A stretch of DNA of 64,000 nt from Halobacterium salinarum DSM 3754 (GCF_008124605.1 NZ_VRYN01000001.1:148772-212771), one strand, 5' to 3'; shown: positions 1 to 9,544, counted from the stretch's first letter. Notes: generated by a model from the letters alone, not told the origin. Program-made: numbers and translations.

Positions 1-22
1 CGCCCGTCGTAGGGCATCGCGC

Positions 23-214
23 ATGAGGTTTGATTTCACACGCGCGGTCGGATTGCTCGCTGCGTTCGTGGCCGTCGGCATGATCGGGCTCTCGGCGGCG
101 GACGTCATGCCGGCGCGCGTGATGTTCATGATGGTGTTGCCGTCGATGATCGTGTTCGCGGCGATCTCGTTTCTCATCGGCATGAAACACGGCGAGCACC
201 GCATCACGGGGTGA
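23..214 (+). CDS. Small two-helix membrane protein, unknown function
   Basis: A 63-residue protein with two hydrophobic stretches, roughly residues 8-28 and 33-53, joined by a short turn, so it is probably an integral membrane hairpin. The C-terminus is charged (KHGEHR). No catalytic motif is visible. It resembles the small uncharacterised two-helix proteins common in haloarchaeal genomes. It ends 7 bases before the convergent radB stop. Function is not assigned. Confidence 0.7.
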   Translation: MRFDFTRAVGLLAAFVAVGMIGLSAADVMPARVMFMMVLPSMIVFAAISFLIGMKHGEHRITG

Positions 215-221
215 CGCGCCG

Positions 222-932
222 TCAGTAGTCGTCGGCACTGGCGGCGTCGATGCCCCCGTCAGTGATCTGGAACTGGGCGTGTTCGCCGTCGGGCTTGGCG
301 CGGTGTTTCTCCAGCGTCGCGCGCCGGGTGCCGCCGCGGAACCGGTCGAGCCGGAGGACGGTGCCCGTCCAGTGTGCGAGCGTGTGGCCGCCCAGCGGGC
401 GGGCGCGGTCGCTGTCGTTGTCGACGTCGGTGAACACCTGGTTCGTGACGACGACCGCGAGGTCGTGTTTGCGCGCCAGCGACAGCAGGTGTGTGATCTG
501 GTCGGCGACCTGGCGGAGCGCGTCGCCCGTGGTGTCGTCGCCGCCGCGGGCCAGCCGGTAGAACCCGGTCACGGAGTCCACCACGATGAGGTCCGCGCGG
601 TCGGCGAAGTCGGCGGTGTCGCGGACGGCTTGGGCCTGTTCGTCGAAGTCGTGGGCGTCGGAGACGATGACGTTCGCGGACGCCGCCTCGGGGTCGGTGG
701 CGCGCGCCTCCAGTAGCTGCTGGAAGCGCGCGAGCGAGAGGCCTTCGGTGTCGACGTAGACGGCGAGGCCGCCGGCGGCGGCGGTGGTCACGGCGGTTGT
801 GAGCGCGACGTTCGTCTTGCCGGCGGCGGGTGGCCCGTACAGCTGCGTGACGGTGCCGCGCTCGACACCGCCGCCGAGCAGCTCGTCGAGTGCGCCACAG
901 CCGGTCGGGAGGTGGGTGTCGTCCTCGCGCAC
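222..932 (-). CDS. radB: DNA repair and recombination protein RadB
   Basis: RecA/Rad51-superfamily ATPase of 236 residues. RadB is the short archaeal paralogue of RadA. It lacks the N-terminal helix-hairpin-helix domain and works as an accessory factor in homologous recombination. Walker A is GPPAAGKT at residues 33-40 and Walker B is LIVVDS at about 115-120. The protein opens directly with the core-fold motif LPTGCGALDELLGGG, which fits the RadB length. The gene stands alone and converges with the small membrane protein on its right side. Confidence 0.93.
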   Translation of the reverse strand: MREDDTHLPTGCGALDELLGGGVERGTVTQLYGPPAAGKTNVALTTAVTTAAAGGLAVYVDTEGLSLARFQQLLEARATDPEAASANVIVSDAHDFDEQAQAVRDTADFADRADLIVVDSVTGFYRLARGGDDTTGDALRQVADQITHLLSLARKHDLAVVVTNQVFTDVDNDSDRARPLGGHTLAHWTGTVLRLDRFRGGTRRATLEKHRAKPDGEHAQFQITDGGIDAASADDY

Positions 933-1032
933 GGGATGTCGTTGGCGCGCCGCTGGGTAAACACCCGTGGTCGATGCCCGGCGGGCGCGAGAACGAGAGG
1001 CGTGTTGGCGCGGTCAGCGGCCCGGAGGCCGG

Positions 1033-1800
1033 TTAGACGGCGTCCTGGGGCGGGCTGACAGTGGCGTCGAGGAGCTCGGTGAAACGCGGGCCCGCGAGCG
1101 ACCGGTCGCGGGCGATCTCCGTGTCACTGGGGACGGCGGCCGGCGTGAGGTCGGTCGTGTCGACGCCGAGGGCAGACAGCACGCGTTCGTGGAGTTCGTA
1201 GACGCTGAGCCGCGGCCCGGGGGCGTGGAAGACGCCGGTGTGGTCGGTCTCCGCGAGCTCCGTGATGGCGTCGGCAACGTCGGTGACGTGGACCGGGCTC
1301 CGATAGACGTCGTCGTGGCGTTGACAGGCGCCGCCGTCGAGGGCATCCCGGGCGGCGGCGAGCTGGGGGGTGAGCGGGTCGGTCGCGTAGCAGCTGCTGA
1401 CCCGGAGGACGACGCCGTTGTCGGTGTCGTGGCGGTCGACGTGGTCTTCGAACACTTGGATGCGGCGGCCGGTGTCGTCGCAGGGCGTGCGAACGTCGTC
1501 GGGGCGGTAGTCGCCGTCGGTGCCGTCGAACACCGCGCCGGTGGACGCGTAGACGAGGCGGCGGTCCGCGCAGGCGTCGACGAGCGCGCTGACGGCGTCG
1601 ACGTACGCCGGGATCGGCACGTCGGCGGTGTGGACCGGTGCGGTGACGATGACGGTGTCTGGGTCGTGGGCGGCGATGTGGGCAGCGGGGTCGTCGGCGA
1701 ACACGTCGAATTCGGTCGGGTGTGAGGTGGCCGTGACGCCGGCGCGTGCGGCGAGGGCGGCGTCAAGCGGGCCTGTGTCGCCGACGACGAGCGCGTCCAT
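1033..1800 (-). CDS. NAD-dependent epimerase/RmlD-like protein with eroded active-site motifs
   Basis: Extended SDR-type fold of 255 residues. It has an N-terminal beta-strand and nucleotide loop (VVGDTGPL, residues 5-12), the strand LVYASTGAVFDG (82-93) typical of dTDP-4-dehydrorhamnose reductases, and the later segment YRSPVHVTDVADAI found in sugar-nucleotide epimerases. The usual glycine loop GxxGxxG is reduced. Where YxxxK should lie the sequence is IQVFEDHV (114-121), so the catalytic Tyr and Lys are missing. It may bind a nucleotide sugar without classical SDR chemistry, or have moved to another role. The family call is sound. The reaction is not known. Confidence 0.75.
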   Translation of the reverse strand: MDALVVGDTGPLDAALAARAGVTATSHPTEFDVFADDPAAHIAAHDPDTVIVTAPVHTADVPIPAYVDAVSALVDACADRRLVYASTGAVFDGTDGDYRPDDVRTPCDDTGRRIQVFEDHVDRHDTDNGVVLRVSSCYATDPLTPQLAAARDALDGGACQRHDDVYRSPVHVTDVADAITELAETDHTGVFHAPGPRLSVYELHERVLSALGVDTTDLTPAAVPSDTEIARDRSLAGPRFTELLDATVSPPQDAV

Positions 1801-1886
1801 ACCTCACGTCCACAACTGCAACTGTAAAAAGTTCTCTCTCAGGCCCGGGTGGCGGCGGTGGAATCCGGTACATCTTTCACCCATCG

Positions 1887-1894
1887 CTTAATAG
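1887..1894 (+). promoter_or_regulatory. Probable TATA box upstream of cdcH
   Basis: The AT-rich motif CTTAATAG is followed by AGTTATT in a GC-rich intergenic region. It is the best TATA-like element before cdcH and would give a 5' leader of roughly 65-70 bases. Confidence 0.4.
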
Positions 1895-1981
1895 TTATTC
1901 ACACGGACGAGTGCGTGGCGGTTGACAGAAAGTACTTCTGTTGGGCCGCCGCACTCGAAACCAACCCCGGAGTCTCCAACC

Positions 1982-4210
1982 ATGAACGAAGTCCAACTGG
2001 AGGTCGCGAAAGCCTACCCCAACGATTCGGGACGGGGGATCGCGCGCCTCGATCCAGACACGCTGTTGCATCTCAAACTCAGCCCGGGAGACATCATCGA
2101 AATCGAGGGGGCCGAAACCACGGCCGCGAAGGTCTGGCGAGCCGACCGCCAAGACTGGAACACGGACACCATCCGGATCGACGGGTTCACGCGCCAGAAC
2201 GCCGAGGTCGGCATCGGGGAGCGCGTGAAGATCCGGAAAGCCGACGCGGAAAAAGCGGACACGCTCGTCCTCGCACCCCCCGAGGAAGCGAGCGTGCAGT
2301 TCGGCAGTGACGCCGCCGGCATGGTCAAACGCCAGATCCTCAAGCGGCCGGTCGTCGCCCGCGACATCGTTCCCGTGATGTCCTCGACGAACCACCCGTT
2401 CATGCGATCCCCAGGCCAGGCGATCCCATTGATCGCCGTCGAAACGGAGCCTGAGGGCGTCTGCCTGGTGACCGAGGACACCGACGTCGAGCTGCGCGAG
2501 GAGCCGATCAGCGGCTTCGAGCGCACCGGCGGCGGCATCACGTACGAGGACATCGGCGGCCTCGAAAACGAGATTCAGCGCGTCCGGGAGATGGTCGAAC
2601 TCCCGATGAAACACCCCCAGATCTTCCAGAAGCTCGGCATCGAACCGCCACAGGGGGTGTTGCTGCACGGGCCGCCGGGCACCGGGAAGACCCTGCTGGC
2701 GAAAGCCGTCGCCAACGAGACGTCGGCGAGTTTCTTCTCGATCGCCGGTCCCGAGATCATCTCGAAGTATTACGGCGAATCCGAGCAGCAGCTCCGGGAG
2801 ATCTTCGAGGACGCCAAAGACGACTCGCCGTCGATCATCTTCATCGACGAGCTGGACTCCATCGCGCCCAAGCGCGAGGACGTCACCGGCGAGGTCGAGC
2901 GCCGTGTGGTCGCCCAGCTGTTGACGATGATGGACGGCCTGGAGGGCCGCGGGCAGGTCATCGTCATCGCGGCGACCAACCGCGTCGACGCCGTCGACCC
3001 CGCGCTGCGGCGGCCGGGGCGTTTCGACCGCGAGATCGAGATCGGCGTCCCCGACGAGATCGGGCGCGAGGAGATCCTGAAGATCCACACCCGGGGGATG
3101 CCGCTGTCCGACGACGTGAACCTCTCGACGCTGGCCGACGACACCCACGGGTTCGTCGGCGCGGACATCGAGAGCCTCAGCAAGGAGGCCGCGATGCGGG
3201 CGCTGCGCCGGTACCTCCCGGAGATCGATCTCGACGAGGAGGACATCCCGCCGAGCCTGATCGACCGCATGATCGTCAAGCGCGAGGACTTCAAGGGCGC
3301 GCTCAGCGAGGTGGAGCCGTCCGCGATGCGGGAGGTCCTCGTGGAGCTGCCGAAGATCACGTGGGACGACGTCGGCGGGCTCACGGAGGCGAAAAACAAC
3401 GTCAAGGAGTCCGTTGAGTGGCCGCTGAACCAGCCCGAGAAGTTCACGCGGATGGGCGTCGAGCCGCCCGCCGGCGTGTTGCTGTACGGGCCGCCGGGCA
3501 CCGGGAAGACGCTGATGGCGAAGGCCGTCGCCAACGAGACGAACGCCAACTTCATCTCGGTGCGGGGGCCACAGCTGCTGTCGAAGTGGGTCGGCGAAAG
3601 CGAGAAGGCGATCCGCCAGACGTTCCGGAAGGCCCGCCAGGTCGCGCCGACCGTGATCTTCTTCGACGAGCTGGACAGCCTCGCGCCCGGCCGCGGGCAG
3701 ACCGGCGGGAACAACGTCAGCGAGCGCGTCGTCAACCAGCTGTTGACCGAGCTGGACGGCCTCGAGGAGATGGAGGAAGTGATGGTGATCGCGGCGACCA
3801 ACCGCCCGGACATCATCGACCCGGCGTTGATCCGCAGCGGGCGCTTCGACCGCCTCGTACAGGTCGGCCAGCCGGGGATCGAGGGCCGCGAGCAGATCCT
3901 GAAGATCCACACCCAGGACACGCCGCTGGCGGCGGACGTCTCGCTTCGGGAGCTCGCCGAGCGCGCGGACGGCTACGTGGGCAGCGACCTCGCGAACATC
4001 GCCCGGGAGGCAGCCATCGAGGCGCTCCGGGACGACGAGGACGCCGACGACGTCGGCATGGCGCATTTCCGGGCGGCCATGGAGAACGTCCGGCCGACGA
4101 TCACCGACGACCTCATGGAGTATTACGACCAGGTCGAAGACCAGTTCAAGGGCAGCCAGGGCCCCAACGTGAACAGCCGCCAGGGCAGCGAGCACATCGG
4201 CTTCCAGTAG
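1982..4210 (+). CDS. cdcH: AAA+ ATPase CdcH (archaeal Cdc48/p97/VAT homologue)
   Basis: Double-ring AAA+ unfoldase of 742 residues that remodels or unfolds proteins, probably feeding the proteasome. The N-terminal double-psi barrel domain (about 1-185) is followed by D1 (Walker A GPPGTGKT at 230-237, Walker B IIFIDE at 285-290) and D2 (Walker A at 503-510, Walker B VIFFDE at 558-563). Both modules carry AATNR and GRFDR arginine-finger segments. The ATG at 1982 was chosen because [19 protein letters not shown] matches the family N-terminus, and the resulting 742 residues fit CdcH. Earlier in-frame codons would lie in the leader. The short tail ends in GSEHIGFQ. Confidence 0.97.
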   Translation: MNEVQLEVAKAYPNDSGRGIARLDPDTLLHLKLSPGDIIEIEGAETTAAKVWRADRQDWNTDTIRIDGFTRQNAEVGIGERVKIRKADAEKADTLVLAPPEEASVQFGSDAAGMVKRQILKRPVVARDIVPVMSSTNHPFMRSPGQAIPLIAVETEPEGVCLVTEDTDVELREEPISGFERTGGGITYEDIGGLENEIQRVREMVELPMKHPQIFQKLGIEPPQGVLLHGPPGTGKTLLAKAVANETSASFFSIAGPEIISKYYGESEQQLREIFEDAKDDSPSIIFIDELDSIAPKREDVTGEVERRVVAQLLTMMDGLEGRGQVIVIAATNRVDAVDPALRRPGRFDREIEIGVPDEIGREEILKIHTRGMPLSDDVNLSTLADDTHGFVGADIESLSKEAAMRALRRYLPEIDLDEEDIPPSLIDRMIVKREDFKGALSEVEPSAMREVLVELPKITWDDVGGLTEAKNNVKESVEWPLNQPEKFTRMGVEPPAGVLLYGPPGTGKTLMAKAVANETNANFISVRGPQLLSKWVGESEKAIRQTFRKARQVAPTVIFFDELDSLAPGRGQTGGNNVSERVVNQLLTELDGLEEMEEVMVIAATNRPDIIDPALIRSGRFDRLVQVGQPGIEGREQILKIHTQDTPLAADVSLRELAERADGYVGSDLANIAREAAIEALRDDEDADDVGMAHFRAAMENVRPTITDDLMEYYDQVEDQFKGSQGPNVNSRQGSEHIGFQ

Positions 4211-4214
4211 CCGA

Positions 4215-4237
4215 CACGGCGGCGTGTTTCCGCCGTG
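4215..4237 (+). terminator. Perfect 8-bp hairpin just after cdcH
   Basis: The inverted repeat CACGGCGG / CCGCCGTG has a 7-base loop (CGTGTTT) and begins 5 bases after the cdcH stop. It lies between cdcH and the convergent S8e gene. It could mark a processed 3' end or help termination, although archaeal termination usually relies on T-tracts and none follows here. Confidence 0.4.
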
Positions 4238-4293
4238 CGGTCGCGACAGGCTGCGCTGGGCGATGCGAATACGGCACCCCCTGAGAAGACCAG

Positions 4294-4668
4294 CTACTCG
4301 TCGACGCGGGTGGCGTTCACTTGGCCGTCCTGGCCGGGGCGGGAGGTGACGCGGGCCGTGCCGGCGTCCGTTTCGATGATTGCGCCCTTCGTGATGATGT
4401 TTCGGCGGGCGTAGTTGGGGTTGGCGTCGTTGGCGCTGACGTCCTCGATGGTGGCGCGTTCGGCGCCGGAGTCGGTGGCGACGTTCACGACGTTCGTGGA
4501 GAGCACGCGCACTTTCTCGGCGTCGCCGCGCACGTCGACGGTTCGGAACCGGGGTTCGCCGACGGTCGTTTCGGTGGGTTCGCGGCCGAGTTCGCTTTTC
4601 GACTTCTTCGAGCGCGGTCGGAGTCGCGCGCCCGTCTTCGAGCGCTTCGAACGGCCTTGGTATTGCAT
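4294..4668 (-). CDS. rps8e: 30S ribosomal protein S8e
   Basis: Archaeal/eukaryotic small-subunit protein of 124 residues. It begins MQYQGRSKRSKTGARLRP, the basic N-terminus of S8e, and contains NPNYARRNIITKGAIIET, the hallmark of the C-terminal half. The ATG at 4668 was taken rather than the in-frame upstream ATG because it gives the family start MQYQGRS. It is convergent with cdcH and outside the main ribosomal operon. Confidence 0.96.
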   Translation of the reverse strand: MQYQGRSKRSKTGARLRPRSKKSKSELGREPTETTVGEPRFRTVDVRGDAEKVRVLSTNVVNVATDSGAERATIEDVSANDANPNYARRNIITKGAIIETDAGTARVTSRPGQDGQVNATRVDE

Positions 4669-4754
4669 ACCCGAGACCAACACCAGGACGCACTTGAAAG
4701 GCTCGGTTAGGCGACAACGCAGGGTTTAGGCGCGTGCCGGCGCTACGCGCAGCC

Positions 4755-5210
4755 ATGAGTCTCCGGGTTGCGACGGCCGCGCCGTTCAAGCAGAAGGGAC
4801 GGACGCAGGTCGCCGAGCAGGCGTTCGTGGTGGCGTTGTCCCTTGACCGGGAGTGGATGAGTGCCGATCAGGCCAAGCGCCTGTTGGACATGGCGGACGC
4901 GGAGGGGCTCGTCGAGCGGGTCGCGGACGGGGACGTGGCCGCGACGTTCGATCCCGGCGCTGTCGAGATCCCCGAGGGGTTCGTGCCGGACGCGTCGTTG
5001 TTCCAGGAGCGGTCGGGTTTCGAGCGCGCGCTGGACGCGCTGGTTGCGGCGGGGTTCGACCGCCAGGAGACGGTGGCGGCGGTCAACGACCTCCAGCAGG
5101 CGGTGGGCGTGACCGCGGACGCGGCGGCAGTGGTGTACGCGCGCCAGCAGGGCGTTGCGGCGTCGGGTGCGGCGGAGGCGGCACAGGAGGGCGTGCTGGA
5201 TGGTCGCTGA
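4755..5210 (+). CDS. DUF2240 family protein
   Basis: A 151-residue haloarchaeal DUF2240 protein. The N-terminal part (MSLRVATAAPFKQKGRTQV, then a helix with SADQAKRLLDMADAEGLV) looks like a winged-helix fold. The C-terminal third is helical and Ala/Gln-rich. No enzymatic motif is visible, so nucleic-acid binding is a guess from the predicted fold. The next gene starts inside this one (11-base overlap), so the two are probably co-translated. Confidence 0.8.
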   Translation: MSLRVATAAPFKQKGRTQVAEQAFVVALSLDREWMSADQAKRLLDMADAEGLVERVADGDVAATFDPGAVEIPEGFVPDASLFQERSGFERALDALVAAGFDRQETVAAVNDLQQAVGVTADAAAVVYARQQGVAASGAAEAAQEGVLDGR

Positions 5211-5583
5211 CCGGATCACGGACGGGACGCGCATCGCGGAGCTGTTGGCGAGCGAGGTGACGGGCCACGAGCGTGCGCCCTACGACCGGACGAGCGTCGT
5301 GGACGCCGCGCCGGACGTGGAGCCGACGGCCGACGGCGCGCGCGCCTACGACGTGGCCCACGACGGGACGGTGGTGGCGCGCGTGTTCGTGCAGCCCGAG
5401 CGGATCCGGGTGGCGGTGTTCAGCGGGCTGGACGCCGCCGACGCGGCCGCCGAGGACGCCGGGCTGCGGGCGCGGCCGGTCGCGAGCGACCCCGCGCGCC
5501 TCGTGGTGTTCGTCGCGTCCGGGGCGGCGACCAAGCGCGCGCTGGACGTGCTCGGTGCGGCGGTCGCGGCCCGCGAGGACTGA
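5200..5583 (+). CDS. Conserved haloarchaeal protein, unknown function
   Basis: A 127-residue soluble alpha/beta protein beginning MVADRITDGTRIAELLASE. It starts 11 bases inside the end of the DUF2240 gene. Charged strands such as VARVFVQPERIRVAVF alternate with Ala-rich helices. No motif or family is recognised. The overlap implies a shared transcript with DUF2240. Confidence 0.7.
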   Translation: MVADRITDGTRIAELLASEVTGHERAPYDRTSVVDAAPDVEPTADGARAYDVAHDGTVVARVFVQPERIRVAVFSGLDAADAAAEDAGLRARPVASDPARLVVFVASGAATKRALDVLGAAVAARED

Positions 5584-5678
5584 GTGTCGGCTGGCGGGCA
5601 CGCGGTGCAGGACGAACGCTGTGGTTTCGGTCCGTGCGGAAGCGAATCGCTTTTGCGGGTTTGCCGGCACGCGAACGT

Positions 5679-6482
5679 ATGAGCTTCGTCGAGGAACTCG
5701 GGGCCCGCATCGAGGCGGCTGACTCGGTGGTGAGCGTGGGTCTCGATCCGGACATGGAGCGGCTTCCGGAGGACGTACAGGACGCGGAGCTGCCGCGGTG
5801 GGCGTTCAACCGCCGCATCATCGACGCGACCCACGAGCACGCCGCGGTGTTCAAGCCGAACGCGGCGTTCTACGAGGACAGCGACGGGTGGCGCGCGCTC
5901 CGGGAGACGGTGGCGTACGCCCACGGCAAGGGCGTGCCCGTGTTGTTGGACGCGAAGCGCGCGGACATCGGGAACACGGCCCGCCAGTACGCCGAGATCC
6001 TGGCGCACGTCGACGCCATCACCGTCAACCCGTACCTCGGGGAGGACGCCCTGCAGCCGTTCCTCACGCAGGACGAGGCGGGCGTGTTCGTGTTGTGTCG
6101 CACCTCCAACGAGGGCGGGATGGATTTCCAGCATCTCGAACTCGCGGCCTACGACCGCCGGCTCTACGAGCACGTCGCCGAGCGGGCGGCCGAGTGGAAC
6201 GCCCAGTACGGGGATGTCGGGCTGGTGGTGGGCGCAACCGCGCCCGACGAGCTCCAGGCCATCCGGGAGCGCGTGCCGGAGCTGCCGTTCCTGGTGCCGG
6301 GCGTGGGCGCGCAGGGCGGCGACGCCGAGGCCGCCGTGGAGTACGGGCTCAACGACGACGGCGTCGGGCTGGTGAACTCGACGCGCGGCGTCATCTTCGC
6401 GGGCGAACACGGCTCAGCGTGGGCGGCGGCGGCCGGCGACGCGGCGCGGACGCTGCGCGAGCGCCTGAACCGCCACCGGTAG
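5679..6482 (+). CDS. pyrF: Orotidine 5'-phosphate decarboxylase (type 2)
   Basis: Catalyses the last step of UMP synthesis, OMP to UMP plus CO2. The 267-residue TIM barrel contains the catalytic signature LLDAKRADIGNT at 89-100 (Lys and Asp of the D-K-x-D network), the early strand VVSVGLDPDMERLP, and a late phosphate-binding segment LVPGVGAQGGD. Length and motif fit the long type-2 subfamily. The ATG at 5679 starts the typical MSFVEELGARI. A TATA-like GCTTTTGCGG lies about 30 bases upstream, consistent with a leaderless transcript. Confidence 0.96.
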   Translation: MSFVEELGARIEAADSVVSVGLDPDMERLPEDVQDAELPRWAFNRRIIDATHEHAAVFKPNAAFYEDSDGWRALRETVAYAHGKGVPVLLDAKRADIGNTARQYAEILAHVDAITVNPYLGEDALQPFLTQDEAGVFVLCRTSNEGGMDFQHLELAAYDRRLYEHVAERAAEWNAQYGDVGLVVGATAPDELQAIRERVPELPFLVPGVGAQGGDAEAAVEYGLNDDGVGLVNSTRGVIFAGEHGSAWAAAAGDAARTLRERLNRHR

Positions 6483-6644
6483 TCAGCGGCGGCCCGGAGC
6501 CGGGTGGTCGCCCGCGTCGGGAGCGCAGTCAGTGCAGACGCCGCGTGCGTCGTGGTGGGTGTCACAGACGACGCTCCCGCAGCGGTCACAGACCCGCTGT
6601 GCACCCGGGGCGCGACAGATCGAGCAGACGCCGGTCACGCTCAT
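6483..6644 (-). CDS. Zinc-finger microprotein
   Basis: A 53-residue protein with a dense Cys/His pattern: C7-x2-C10, C19-x2-C22, C27-x2-H30-H31, C37-x2-C40. This suits two zinc ions, possibly in a cross-brace (HIT or B-box-like) arrangement. The ATG at 6644 gives the compact protein; longer in-frame starts only add basic sequence without pattern. Its stop abuts that of pyrF (convergent). Haloarchaea encode many such one-domain zinc proteins, some affecting motility and biofilm, but nothing here says which role this one has. Confidence 0.75.
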   Translation of the reverse strand: MSVTGVCSICRAPGAQRVCDRCGSVVCDTHHDARGVCTDCAPDAGDHPAPGRR

Positions 6645-6720
6645 ACCGGGTGTACGGGCCGGGCGGGCGTAACCGTGGGGGAGGCAAACACCCTTGATGG
6701 TGGACTGCGTACGACCCGGT

Positions 6721-7206
6721 GTGCGACCCAATCGGAGTCTCGTGTGGGGGCTGGCGGTCGTGTTCGGCGTGTGCAGCGTCGTTTTCGGTGTGCTCGCAGT
6801 GCTGTACAGCCCGGTTGCGTTGTCCGTTGCGGTGCCGTTCGGCGGGGTTGCAGGGCTGTTCTACTACCACGCCTCCGGGCGGCTTCGGCGGCGGACGTTC
6901 CGCCGGCAGGCGGGGCGGGCGCGGTCGGCGCGGCGTGGCCGGACCGCGGGCACCGGGCCACGCGGGGGGCGGTCCCGGGACCGCCAGCAGTCACGCGGGA
7001 ACCGGGAGTTCACCGACGGCGTCGCCGACGACCAGCCGCGGCGCTCCGATTACCGGGTGTTGGACCTGGAGCCGGGCGCGGACGAGGAGGCCGTGACTGC
7101 GGCCTACCGGGAGAAGGCACAGGAGTTGCATCCGGACCGGGGCGGGGACACTGAGGCGTTCGCGCGCGTGAACGAGGCCTACGAGCGGCTCCAGGGGGAC
7201 GCGTAG
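6721..7206 (+). CDS. Membrane-anchored J-domain (DnaJ-like) protein
   Basis: About 161 residues. Two hydrophobic segments near the N-terminus (about 8-28 and 31-48) are followed by an Arg/Gly-rich linker. A C-terminal J domain (about 107-160) starts DYRVLDLEPGADEEAVTAAY and carries the HPD signature in ELHPDRGGD. It probably recruits DnaK to the membrane face. The GTG at 6721 gives MRPNRSLVWG and sits at leaderless distance from an upstream AT-rich element. An ATG at 6697 is the alternative and would add 8 residues. Divergent from the zinc microprotein. Confidence 0.82.
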   Translation: MRPNRSLVWGLAVVFGVCSVVFGVLAVLYSPVALSVAVPFGGVAGLFYYHASGRLRRRTFRRQAGRARSARRGRTAGTGPRGGRSRDRQQSRGNREFTDGVADDQPRRSDYRVLDLEPGADEEAVTAAYREKAQELHPDRGGDTEAFARVNEAYERLQGDA

Positions 7207-7235
7207 GTTTACCGTCCCGGGAGTGTAGGGGGAGT

Positions 7236-7847
7236 GTGCGCGCGATCTATTTCGATCTCGATCGGACGCTGATTCACACCGAGCCGTCGGTCACCGCTGC
7301 CCTGGAGGACGCCTTCGAGCGGGTGGCCGGTGAGAGTCCACGGGCGTGGCTGGAGGCGTACGGCGACGGGTTCGTCGAGCGGTTCCAGGCGTGTGCGCCC
7401 GCGCCGTACCGGGGCGGCGTCGAGCACGTGCGTGCGGAGACGGAGTTCGAGTGCGGTGTCGAGGAGACGGTGGGCGCGTTGCTGGACGCCGAGGTGGCGG
7501 CGACCGAGCCGACACCGGACGCGGCGGCAACGCTCGAACGCGTGGCGGCGGCCCATCCGGTCGGCGTGTTGACCAACGGTGTGCCGGAGTGGCAGCGCGC
7601 AAAGCTCGCCGCCGCGGGGCTGGCGGGCCACGTCGACGCGGTCGTGACGGCGTACGAGGCGGGCGCACACAAGCCCGCGCCGGAGCCGTTCGCACTGGCC
7701 GAGCGCCGCCTGCCGGCCGACGGGTACGCGCTCATCGGGGATTCCGACGCGGACGTCGACGGGGCGGCGAGCGCGGGGTGGCGTGGCGTGCGATACGACG
7801 GCGGGACGCTCGCCGACGCCGTCGACCGGATCGACTGGCCGCAGTGA
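7236..7847 (+). CDS. HAD-superfamily hydrolase
   Basis: A 203-residue HAD family I phosphatase-like enzyme. Motif I is DLDRT at 7-11 (nucleophile D7, acid D9), motif II is the Thr in GVLTNG, motif III is the Lys in GAHKPAP, and motif IV is IGDSDADVDG. The insert between motifs I and II is a helical C1 cap. The substrate cannot be read from the sequence. Starts at GTG with a TATA-like GGTTTACC about 25-30 bases upstream. Confidence 0.88.
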   Translation: MRAIYFDLDRTLIHTEPSVTAALEDAFERVAGESPRAWLEAYGDGFVERFQACAPAPYRGGVEHVRAETEFECGVEETVGALLDAEVAATEPTPDAAATLERVAAAHPVGVLTNGVPEWQRAKLAAAGLAGHVDAVVTAYEAGAHKPAPEPFALAERRLPADGYALIGDSDADVDGAASAGWRGVRYDGGTLADAVDRIDWPQ

Positions 7848-7921
7848 GAGGGGTGCGTGTGGCGTCCGGACGGGGTGTCACTCGGAGAAAGCTTTTGGTC
7901 GGTAACGCCTAACCCCAGGGC

Positions 7922-9544
7922 ATGGGACGCGACCGCGCCCGACTGGCCGCCGCACTGGAGCGCGGCGAACAGGAGGGCGGCAGCGTCGAGTTCAAAGAGC
8001 GGTTCAGTCGTGACATCCACCTCGCCGAGGGGCGCTTGGAGAGTCTCACAGCACAGCTCCGCCACCGCATTCTGTCGGGGGACGGGGAGGCCGAATACGT
8101 GCTCGGGGTGACCGACGACGGCGGGCTGGCGGGCGTCAGTCAGGCGACGTTCGCCGAGACCATGGACGTGTTGAGTCTGCTCGCCGACGAGGCGGGCGCA
8201 CACATCGCGGACGTACAGACGTGGGGCATCGACAGCGTCGGTGACGCGCCCGCCGGCACCGACGGGATCGTGGGCGTCGCGACGGTGCAGGACGGCGACG
8301 GGCTTGCGGCCGGCGACGACCACATCATCGTCGGCACCGCCGGCCACGTCGACCACGGGAAGTCGACGCTCGTGGGCAGCCTCGTGACCGGTGACGCCGA
8401 CGACGGCGACGGTGCCACGCGCGGGTTCCTGGACGTCCAGCCCCACGAGGTCGAGCGCGGGCTGTCGGCGGATCTCTCCTACGGGGTCTACGGGTTCGAC
8501 GGCGACGGCCCGCTGCGGGTGCGCAACCCCGACCGGAAAGACGAGCGCGCGGCGGTCGTGGAGGCCGCCGACCGCGTGGTGTCGTTCGTCGACACCGTCG
8601 GCCACGAGCCGTGGCTGTCGACGACCATCCGCGGGCTGGTCGGCCAGAAACTCGACTACGGGCTGTTGACGGTGGCCGCCGACGACGGTCCCACGAAGAC
8701 CACGCGCGAACACATGGGCGTGCTGTTGGCGACCGAGCTGCCGACCATCGTCGCGGTGACGAAGACGGATCTCGTGGACGACGACCGGGTTGCGGCCGTC
8801 GAGCGCGAGGTCGAGGCGTTGCTCCGGCGCACCGAGCGCGCGCCGCTGCCGGTCGCCCGCCACGGCGTCGACGCCGCCGTCGACGAGCTCGGGGACGGCG
8901 TGGTGCCGATCGTCCGGACCAGCGCGGTGACCGGGGACGGACTCGCGGTCCTCGATGAGCTGTTCGCGCGGCTCCCGAAGACCACGGCGGCAAGCGGGCC
9001 GTTCCGGATGTACGTCGACCGCACGTACAGCGTGACCGGCGTGGGCGCTGTCGCGTCCGGCACGGTGAAATCGGGGACCGTCGAGGACGGGGAGACGCTC
9101 CTGTTGGGGCCGTTTCCGAACGGCAGCTTCCGGACCGTTGAGGTGCGGTCGATCGAGATGCATTACCACCGCGTGGACAGCGCGCAGGCCGGCCGGATCG
9201 TCGGGATCGCGTTGAAGGGCGTCAGCGAGGAGGCGATCGAGCGCGGGATGGTGTTGCTGCCGGGGGACGCCGACCCCACGCCGGTCCGGGCGTTCGACGC
9301 CGAGGTGATGGTGTTGAACCACCCCACGCGCATCGACGCCGGCTACGAGCCCGTGGTGCACCTCGAAACCATCGGGGAGGCCGCGCGGTTCACGCCCGCG
9401 GACGGCCAGCTGCTGCCCGGGGATGCCGGCCACACCCGCGTCCGGTTCAAGTTCCGGCCGTATCTCGTGGAGGAAGGCCAGCGGTTCGTCTTCCGTGAGG
9501 GGTCCAGCAAGGGCGTGGGCACGGTCACCGATGTCGTGGAGTGA
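7922..9544 (+). CDS. GTPBP1-family translational GTPase-like protein
   Basis: A 540-residue GTP-binding protein of the archaeal GTPBP1/EF-Tu-like group. A roughly 130-residue N-terminal domain precedes the G domain, which has G1 GHVDHGKS (141-148), G3 DTVGHE (224-229) and G4 TKTD (280-283). Two beta-barrel domains follow, as in EF-Tu. The eukaryotic relatives take part in RNA turnover and ribosome rescue. The archaeal role is unproven. It stands alone, 75 bases after the HAD gene. Confidence 0.9.
   Translation: MGRDRARLAAALERGEQEGGSVEFKERFSRDIHLAEGRLESLTAQLRHRILSGDGEAEYVLGVTDDGGLAGVSQATFAETMDVLSLLADEAGAHIADVQTWGIDSVGDAPAGTDGIVGVATVQDGDGLAAGDDHIIVGTAGHVDHGKSTLVGSLVTGDADDGDGATRGFLDVQPHEVERGLSADLSYGVYGFDGDGPLRVRNPDRKDERAAVVEAADRVVSFVDTVGHEPWLSTTIRGLVGQKLDYGLLTVAADDGPTKTTREHMGVLLATELPTIVAVTKTDLVDDDRVAAVEREVEALLRRTERAPLPVARHGVDAAVDELGDGVVPIVRTSAVTGDGLAVLDELFARLPKTTAASGPFRMYVDRTYSVTGVGAVASGTVKSGTVEDGETLLLGPFPNGSFRTVEVRSIEMHYHRVDSAQAGRIVGIALKGVSEEAIERGMVLLPGDADPTPVRAFDAEVMVLNHPTRIDAGYEPVVHLETIGEAARFTPADGQLLPGDAGHTRVRFKFRPYLVEEGQRFVFREGSSKGVGTVTDVVE

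Noticed and set aside
1895..4789. 964-codon minus-strand open frame opposite cdcH and S8e
   Set aside because: It mirrors the cdcH coding strand in a GC-rich genome; the translation is Arg/Leu-rich without motifs, while the plus strand encodes a complete AAA+ protein.
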